NCBI GenBank assembly: GCA_003255025.1
Contig: QANY01013423.1
Location: 653,828 to 717,827 of the forward strand
Direction: 5' to 3'
Length of the DNA stretch: 64,000 nucleotides
DNA from: Datisca glomerata
Taxonomy: Eukaryota > Streptophyta > Magnoliopsida > Cucurbitales > Datiscaceae
Position numbers and translations under genes: made by a program. The notes beneath the pieces were generated by a model, which saw nothing but the letters and a program-made list of their open reading frames with translations, was not told the DNA's origin and made no database searches. Shown piece by piece: positions 57,679-64,000 of the stretch; positions within the stretch are counted from its first letter, which is position 1, and the number at the start of each line of letters is the position of its first letter.

Positions 57679-58331
57679 TTAAGTAGCTTGCTCATCCCGT
57701 TGAGATAAATGAATTGGATTTCTGCACGTTTTTCGGTTGTGGCCAATTTGCCCACAACGTTTACACTTCCTTCTCACTACTTCCTCACCTCTAGATGGAA
57801 TTCTCTTTGTCCTAGGTCTGCTACTTTGCCGCCTCGTTATAGGTGGCAATACCACATTTTCATAAAACTCCTGGCTGATGACCCATTCTGCTTGATCCCC
57901 GAGTAGATGTATTGTTTCCGCATACGCATCAATTAGAGCCTCATTTTTATAGAACCTCGAGCACATGATGTATGTGGAAATATTACGCTGCCGACATGCA
58001 GCCAAAACATACATGTATGGAATCTGATCAATATTAAATTCTCTACACGTACAACTCTTAAGATGCAAGTTGACCACTACTTGCCTACCCCCACCCACAA
58101 CATAAAACTGTATGTGGAAATATTACGCTGCCTACATGCAGCCAAAGCATGCATGCATGGAATCTGATCAAGATCAAATTCTCTGCACGTACAACTCTTA
58201 AGATGCAAGTTGACCATTACTTGCCTACCCCCACCTGCAACACACAACTCGTGGATGTCAGAAGGAAATAATGATAGTGTACATGATGTAAGATTCTTCT
58301 TATTAAGCTCAGTCTCAACCCAATCTGTCAT
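57679..58331 (-). pseudogene. Mu-type transposase C-terminus (SWIM and CCHC zinc fingers)
   Basis: On the minus strand a SWIM finger is visible as CTCREFDLDQIPCMHALAAC and, in a second copy, CTCREFNIDQIPYMYVLAAC. A tail with a CCHC knuckle, CKRCGQIGHNRKTC, lies near 57725-57766. A tandem duplication of 140 bases (units starting at 57971 and 58111) duplicates the SWIM region. Because 140 is not a multiple of three, the two copies are in different frames. In the second copy the Cys before MHALAAC is Tyr and the His is Tyr. The catalytic DDE domain is absent. Confidence 0.8.
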
Positions 58332-58468
58332 CTGCGAGGTGATTTGACGGAGCTAATATAATGAGATTGAGAACAATGGGTGGAAAAGAGATCAATGAAA
58401 ATTGAAAGAAGAGAGGTGGCTTCCCTGGCTGCAGGTTGAAGACAGAGTCTATCTAAGTCATTTAATGG

Positions 58469-58545
58469 CTGGGATTAACCTGGTCAGATCCTACGGCCAG
58501 GATTAATCCCAGTATCAATGCTGGGAAAAATTTTTCCAGCATTGA
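58469..58545. repeat. two adjacent hairpins
   Basis: Arms 58469-58483 (CTGGGATTAACCTGG) and 58497-58512 are complementary with one extra base. The next stretch, 58515-58530 (TCAATGCTGGGAAAAA) and 58531-58545, is complementary with one base missing and has no loop. They lie near the expected right end of the Ulp1 MULE. Confidence 0.85.
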
Positions 58546-58599
58546 AGAGTGATCTGTGTTTCATTATGAGTTTTTGCCTAAAGTTGACCCTTATGAGTA

Positions 58600-61120
58600 C
58601 CTAATGCCTAGAATAAAGTCCTTTTCTATTTTTATGCTATATTCTGGACCCACCATCAATTCAAATTAGGAATGTAAAGTTATTATATTAACCTTGCACG
58701 AATTTCAAACGATAATAAGAGAAAAGACTTCAAGATTATTTTAAAGCTATCTTGAAGTGTACAAGATTACTTCAAGATGATTTCATGATCGTCTTGTAAA
58801 CTTCAAGACGCCCCCAAGTGTTGGGGGTTATGCCCTCAAAGCATGTGTATTGACATCATGATATGAAATTTAAAGAGGATTACATTTTTTTTTCTAATAA
58901 TTTTTTTAAATTATTGTTGAATAATATATATAAATATCTGAAAATTTCATATTCATTAATGAGACTATGATCTTGTATTATTACGAGAGGATTAAGATCA
59001 TAGATCATGAATAAAATTGTCAGCAACATATTAAAGTATGGAACCTTAATGAATGGTTGCTAGTACAGATTACTAAGCATTATGAATGAGTGTGATCTAG
59101 ATCCAGATCATTGATGTGGATATACATCTTAGTAAATGTACTTTATATAATAATATTGTATATGACAGGATCGATGTGAATTAATATCTTTATTAACGTG
59201 CCGTTTATCATAAAGATTTAATACTTATCAATTCGATAATCATATGTAGATCAGTCTGAACCCTGAGTAGTCATTTAATCCTATACATGTCTACTGAATC
59301 TTTTAATTCACTCGTTAATGTCTGTTAATCAGGTTAGTAATTTTTGTTTTGGAGATTCAGTGATATGGATGGCTGAGGACATAATCTTACAAGATTTATA
59401 ATCTAAGATTTCCTAACGGATCGTACATTGATTCTCTTAAGTGTAATTCTGAAACGGAATGGTTATTGAGCTCAAATTTATAATAAGATTATAAATTAGT
59501 CATTCACTAGTGGATTAATGGTACTTAAGGAACAAGAGATAATTAGAAGGGTAAAATGATAATTTTGACCAGTTCTAATTTACGAACAAATAATTGTAGG
59601 ACAGAACTATATGAAATGATTATGCCAGTGGACTACATGAGAATACTCTGTAAATATATTTTATAATCTCTAAGAGTGCAATTTCATATTTATAGTGGAG
59701 TAATAATGGAATTAATAAATAAGATTATTTAATTAAAGAGTTTAATTAATAATCTAGTTTATTGAAGGTTAGAATTATAGGTCCATGATCATCAAGTCAC
59801 CTTTATACTACGTTGTTTAGGGTGTGAATATTTCAGGACATGAGAAAAGGCCTGACTTGCAAAAAGAATTTTTATTCTAGGACAAATACATATCTAATTT
59901 GTGAAATTAGATAGTTAAATTATTATTAGATAATAATATAATTTAACTAAATCTGTTATTTATGAAATATCCTATAAGTTAGTTGATAGAAATAATCAGA
60001 TATGTTAATTTTAAATTAACTGATATCTAGATAATTATCTGATTAAAATAAATAATTTAATTCGTAGTGATTGCCACGCGTCAATCACTGATAGAGCATC
60101 AGAAATGGACATGTACTACTGTGGTGCCACGTGGACTGCAGTAGTGAGTGTGCAACACTGTAGTGCAACATGGCACTACAGTGGTGCCGTGAGGCACTGT
60201 GCTGGGTCACGACACACTACAATGTCGTGTGGCACTGCAGTTGTGCACAATTACAGTGGGTCCCACTGTAATTGATAATTTTATAATTAAATATTATTTT
60301 AGTTTATCTCTAAAAATCTGATACGTCATTTTCTAGGATATATACAGATATTATTCTAATGGCGTTGGTTAATAATGAACAAGAGATAATCAGTTGATCA
60401 AATCATGAATTCGTCAATCGATAGTTGAATTGAGAACATGATTGGTGTTAGAGAGATTTTCTTCTGTGATTAAACGTCAATTGAATCTCTAAAAGAATAA
60501 TCATCACGTTCTTTTAGAGAATTGTCTCACTAAAATCCTTCTCAGTAAATCTTTAGGTCTCATGTGTTGAGAACATTTAGAGCGAAAAAAATGTCTTGTA
60601 ATATTCTACATGCCCACACACGTCCTAATGCATTGAGAATTGACTTGAAAGATCTTGGTGTGAATCTCGGAGTCTACTGGTCGTTGGAACGATTTCGTAG
60701 GTCCTTACCAGTTATTTATATAACTTATAAATATATAATGAGTCATGACTGATTGAAAAAAAGTTTTCAATAAAAATATTTATTTGGTTATCGTGGCGTT
60801 GTGCAAGTTTTGTTTTATTTAAAGATTCGATTTTTATTAAAAGTTTATTTTTTAAAAGGTCACGCGCTTCCATGCTTCTGCCGCACACCCGCGGCGATGA
60901 CCAGCACCAAGATCATCTTAAAGCGTTTTGGAGTCTACAAGATGGCTTGAAGATGATCTTGAAGCAAACTTACAGACTTCAAGATAATTTCAAGATGATC
61001 TTATAAGAAGGATGGAAAGGGGAAGAATTTTTTAGAGATTAAGAAAAATTGGGTGAATGGTGGATCAGGAATTTAGATGAGCGAAGATTAAATGAAGAGT
61101 TTATTTTAGGCATTTATTTT
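58600..61120. mobile_element. small MULE-like element with its own palindromes, split by a Copia solo LTR
   Basis: The left stretch near 58608-58680 and the reverse complement of 61050-61120 align: AATGCCTA, AATAAA, then ATTC, GA, CCACCAT, CAA. These are terminal inverted repeats. Inside, on both sides of the solo LTR (58735-58818 and 60907-61010), are copies of words such as TTCAAGATGATTTCATGATC and AAGATGATCTTGAAGC. The left end also resembles that of the Ulp1 MULE. Without the LTR the element is about 430 bases. No coding region is seen. Confidence 0.6.
58819..60906 (+). mobile_element. Copia solo LTR with perfect target duplication
   Basis: It starts TGTTGGGGGTTATGCCCTC and ends GATGACCAGCA, the same family as the LTRs at 5563, 7939 and 17550. 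It is flanked by the exact 5-bp duplication CCAAG (58814-58818 and 60907-60911). It contains the cluster of CACTGTAG-type words near 60110-60260. The 62-codon frame at 60564-60752 is chance. Confidence 0.93.
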
Positions 61121-62299
61121 TTATTCATAGTCTTTATGAAATTGAAAAGTGAAAGACTGATGTCTCGAAAAGAAAAGTGAAAGGCTGAGAAGTGAAAATA
61201 TAAGTGTTCCAAGAGAACGTAAGCATAATATTAATATTAATTTAGTCTTAAAATGTAAAAGTTAAAACATAAATAATTTATTTCTATGATATCTAATTTA
61301 TATTATCTTTTGCATATCACTTTTACTACATTTTCTTATAATAGATAAGAGAAAAAACTCCAACTAAGACTGGAGTTTAATTAAATGACACTCACATTTT
61401 TTTATGTTTAAAAATATCACTCACATTTCCTGTTATTTTTAAGTATTAACACTTACACTCTTTAAACAGTGTCTCTCCGTTAATGTGAAACTCAATGAGA
61501 CAAAATTACTTAGATACCCCAACATACTAAAAAACTCTCAAAAATCATCTCCTTTCTTTTACTTTCAATTGTTCCCATCTCCCTTCCAAGCCCTAACCTG
61601 ACAATTAGGCTTCTTCCACCATAAGCTTCACAAATCAGATTGGAGCAACGAGAAAAATTTACACAACCTTGGCTGATTGTCACTAACTTAAAAATTTTTA
61701 CACGACCAAGCACAGTCATTTCAAAGACTGGAAAAAAGGTGAAAATTGCAACAAGATAAACATTATAATATGGAGCCCGATTCTGTTTTTCATTTGTTGT
61801 TTTCTTTCTTAGCAACCAAACAGAGTCAACAAAGTAATTAAGCAAAGAATAGTGAGAAGAAAATCTTTGTTTTGATTAAGATTAGATATGATATTGGGCA
61901 ACAATCAAATAGGAACAATGAGAAGATATATGTTTTCCCAATTGCCAAAAAAAGAAGAGAAATATTTCCCTAGTTATCTATGTACATATATCGATCAGCC
62001 ATTATCGGCCACACAAAATGCATCTCTATTGAAGTCTAGATTTCAGGAAAGAACAAGAAATATTCTCAATGCAAAACAATTAAAGTCCAGATGCCCTTAA
62101 TGGGTAAAAGAACAGGACATTTTTCCAGTTAATGCCCATATTAAAGCATGGAAGTCTCCACAATGCCCTAAATCGACAAGAAGAACAAGAAATTAAAAAC
62201 CACATTTTTGCAGAAGAACAAGAAATTAAATTCCAGATTTCGGTAAAAGAGCAAGAAATCAATGCAAAAACAATTAAAGTCTAGATTTTGGTGAAAATC
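61120..62299. other. intergenic region, no gene supported
   Basis: The minus-strand frame at 61510-61845 (111 codons) matches nothing I recognise. A phrase with CAATGCAAAACAATTAAAG at 62068-62086 recurs at 62252-62272, and GAAGAACAAGAAATTAAA occurs twice near 62178 and 62212. A small local duplication is therefore present just before the next LTR. Confidence 0.4.
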
Positions 62300-62841
62300 T
62301 GTTATGGTTGGTGTATCAAGTTTAGGTTGTTAAGTTTTGAGTAAATGGCGGTTGGTTTAACTGAAAATTTGGTTAAAGCTTAAACAACATAAAGCTACAA
62401 GTTTCTAACAGAAACATACATGCAATCCTCAACATATATATACTTCCATCTAAAGGTCAGAGGGTAAGCTTTTCCTTTGATCTTTCAATTAAGGAAACAA
62501 AAGGAGAAGGAAAGTTGAAATCGACAGGGAAACAGAAATATCCCTACAATTTTGTATCGAGGAGGAAAGGGTTTGCTTACCTGTAATCGAGTGCTGAGAG
62601 AGAGAGAGTTCATGTTCTATCTTATTGAGTTGTAAAGCTTGTAAATCCTTGATCTTTTGTACTCGATCTCCATAATTGTGAATAAGAAACTCCAACATTG
62701 GATGTAGGTTCTGACTTTTATAGAATCGAACCAGTATAAAACTTGTTTGTCTCCCTTCTCCTTCTCTTCTTCTCCTTTCTCGCCATTTGCATGTATTCGA
62801 TTTGCACAGTAAAACCCTTGGTTAGTGTCTATTCTATAACA
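62300..62841 (+). mobile_element. 5' LTR of a Tork-like Copia retrotransposon
   Basis: It starts TGTTATGGTTGGTG and ends CTATAACA, so TGTTAT and ATAACA form inverted ends. The length is 542 bases. A likely TATA box is CATATATATACTTCC near 62430. A primer binding site follows at 62846. The left target-site copy would be AAATC (62295-62299); the right one is outside the window. Confidence 0.8.
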
Positions 62842-62845
62842 AAAG

Positions 62846-62857
62846 TGGTATCAAAGC
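62846..62857 (+). promoter_or_regulatory. primer binding site (tRNA-iMet type)
   Basis: TGGTATCAAAGC begins four bases after the LTR end and matches the initiator-Met primer TGGTATCAGAGC except at one base. Confidence 0.85.
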
Positions 62858-62904
62858 TAGATGATCAACAAACAAAAGGGTTAAAGTGTTAATATTCAAG
62901 AATC

Positions 62905-63690
62905 TTGATACTTCAAGCTTATGATCAGAAAATCAATGTCAAGAAAGACTATATTATAGCAACAAAATCAACCAAACATGATATTGACAAGTTTGATGGC
63001 ACAAATGACTTTGCAATATGGAAAATGAAAATGTCTCTTTTGAGGAACGTGGGACTGGATGAGGCAAAAGGAGAGAACAAGATTCCTTCGACTATTCTGA
63101 AGAGAAAAAGAAAGACACCATGAAGAAGGTATACAACACTTTGACTCTGAACCTCAGTAGATAAAGTTAGAAAATTGCCAAGATGAAGACAGTGGCTGAA
63201 ATTTGGCTTAAACTTGAGAGTCTTTACATGACAAAGACTCTCTCAAGCCGATTATACCTCAAGGCTAAGTTTTTTACCTACAAAATGATAGAAGGAAAGA
63301 GCATTCAAGAGCACATTGATGAGTTCAATAAGTTTTGCCTTGACCTTGAAAATATTCAAGTGAAATATGAAGACAAAGACAAAGCCTTGGTATTGTTACA
63401 TTCTCTGCCAAAATCATATAAAACATTTATGGACATTTTAAAGCATTGCAGAGAGACATTGTCTCTAGAATATGTAATTGGTTCCCTAAATTCTAAAGAG
63501 CTCCATAGAAAGCATGAGCAGAAGGACTCAAGTGGGGAGGGCCTAACAGTGAGAGGAAGGATAGAAAAGGAAAAAATATAGAGGGAGGAGCAAGTCAAGA
63601 TCAAAGTCCAAAAGTGGAAATAACTACAAGAAAGTTAAGTGCTTTCACTGTCATGAAGATGGTCATATTAGAAGACTCTATCCCAAGAGA
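62905..63690 (+). pseudogene. Tork-like Copia gag with damaged zinc knuckle
   Basis: Gag phrases are KFDGTNDFAIWKMKM (about 62990), then after a broken stretch (63120-63182) AEIWLKLESLYMTKTLSSRL, YKMIEGKSIQEHIDEFNKFC and LHSLPKSYKTFMDIL to 63581. The first frame has no nearby ATG, so the start codon is probably lost. The knuckle at about 63638-63685 reads CFHCHEDGHIRRLYP; the final Cys of C-x2-C-x4-H-x4-C is Tyr here, a single G-to-A change. Confidence 0.8.
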
Positions 63691-63769
63691 AAGAAGGAAC
63701 CTAAGGCTAAGGAGACTGTTGATAGGGATGCTGCAGTAGTTGAGGATGGATATGAGAGTGTAGATGTCC

Positions 63770-64000
63770 TTGTTGTGGCAACCAAGAACTCGTAAAGGCA
63801 TTGGATCTTTGATTCACGGTGTTCATTTCATATGACACCAAACAAAGACTAGTTTGAGATCTTCTCAGGCTATGATGGTGGAAAAGTGCTGCTTAGAGAT
63901 AACAATGAATGCAAGATTTTTGGATCAGGAACCATAAGGATCAAAACATATGATGGTTCAGAAAAAAATTGTTAGACGTGAGATATGTTCCCGATTTAAA
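63770..64000 (+). pseudogene. Tork-like Copia protease, start only
   Basis: The protease site reads WIFDSRCSFHMTPNKD at 63802-63849; the usual DSG is DSR. A TAG follows where TGG (Trp) is expected. A further frame continues to the window end. Confidence 0.75.

Larger units (their letters stand above)
52080..58640. mobile_element. decayed MULE carrying a DUF1985/Ulp1-type protease gene
   Basis: A plus-strand gene with DUF1985 and C48 (Ulp1) protease domains lies at 52815-56775. A Mu-type transposase C-terminus with SWIM and CCHC zinc fingers lies on the minus strand at 57679-58331. The combination is known from plant MULEs such as Arabidopsis KIU elements and melon CUMULE. The left end near 52140-52200 (CTCGGGTCCACCATTAATTC) resembles the start of the next element at 58645 (TCTGGACCCACCATCAATTC) in the same orientation. 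The right terminus could not be placed. Confidence 0.75.
62300..64000 (+). mobile_element. Tork-like Copia retrotransposon, continuing beyond the window
   Basis: LTR, primer site, gag, zinc knuckle and the start of protease follow in Copia order. The element is cut by the window end. Stops in gag and protease show it is decayed. Confidence 0.8.

Noticed and set aside
61510..61845. 111-codon minus-strand ORF
   Set aside because: It shows no recognisable domain, has AT-rich flanks and no second coding sign. It is kept only as a note in the intergenic entry.

Overview
The window is nuclear DNA of a flowering plant, most likely a eudicot. It is AT-rich, its genes have GT-AG introns, and all three host genes belong to plant families. 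I do not name a species. No tRNA, rRNA or CRISPR array was seen.

Three host genes look intact when spliced by eye. (1) A four-pass membrane protein of the DUF1218 family lies at 1216-3294 (+), 3 exons, 183 aa. (2) The type II protein arginine methyltransferase PRMT5 lies at 25625-35918 (+), 23 exons, 649 aa, with every exon junction in phase. (3) A DUF1997 family protein lies at 48394-51727 (-), 7 exons, 245 aa. Their functions are unrelated.

The rest is mostly nested mobile DNA. At 3.97-25.3 kb a MULE-like element, with AT-rich inverted ends and an array of short palindromes, surrounds a decayed Copia retrotransposon complex. That complex has one truncated LTR, two LTRs each joined to the same captured minus-strand ORF by tandem duplication, an internal region with gag to RNase H, and a 3' LTR. 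The Copia reverse transcriptase is split by a Ty3/gypsy solo LTR with an exact 5-bp target duplication, and the Copia 3' LTR is split by a truncated chromovirus-type gypsy pol. At about 41.2-47.0 kb lies a 5'-truncated Tat-type gypsy on the minus strand, with a 3' tandem repeat and an antisense extra ORF. At about 52.1-58.6 kb lies a decayed MULE carrying a DUF1985/Ulp1-type protease gene (+) and a transposase C-terminus (-). At about 58.6-61.1 kb is a small related element with a Copia solo LTR inside it. At 62.3 kb a second Copia element, Tork-like, begins and runs out of the window.

The most unusual signal is a set of three unrelated short-palindrome vocabularies. Each is confined to one MULE-like element: arms CTACTTGAA/TTCAAGTAG, arms CTACACGATG/CATCGTGTAG, and a core close to CTTCAAGATGATCTTGAAG. 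In the Ulp1 element the arrays lie in the non-coding gaps of the protease gene. Each element appears to have expanded its own hairpin-forming word.
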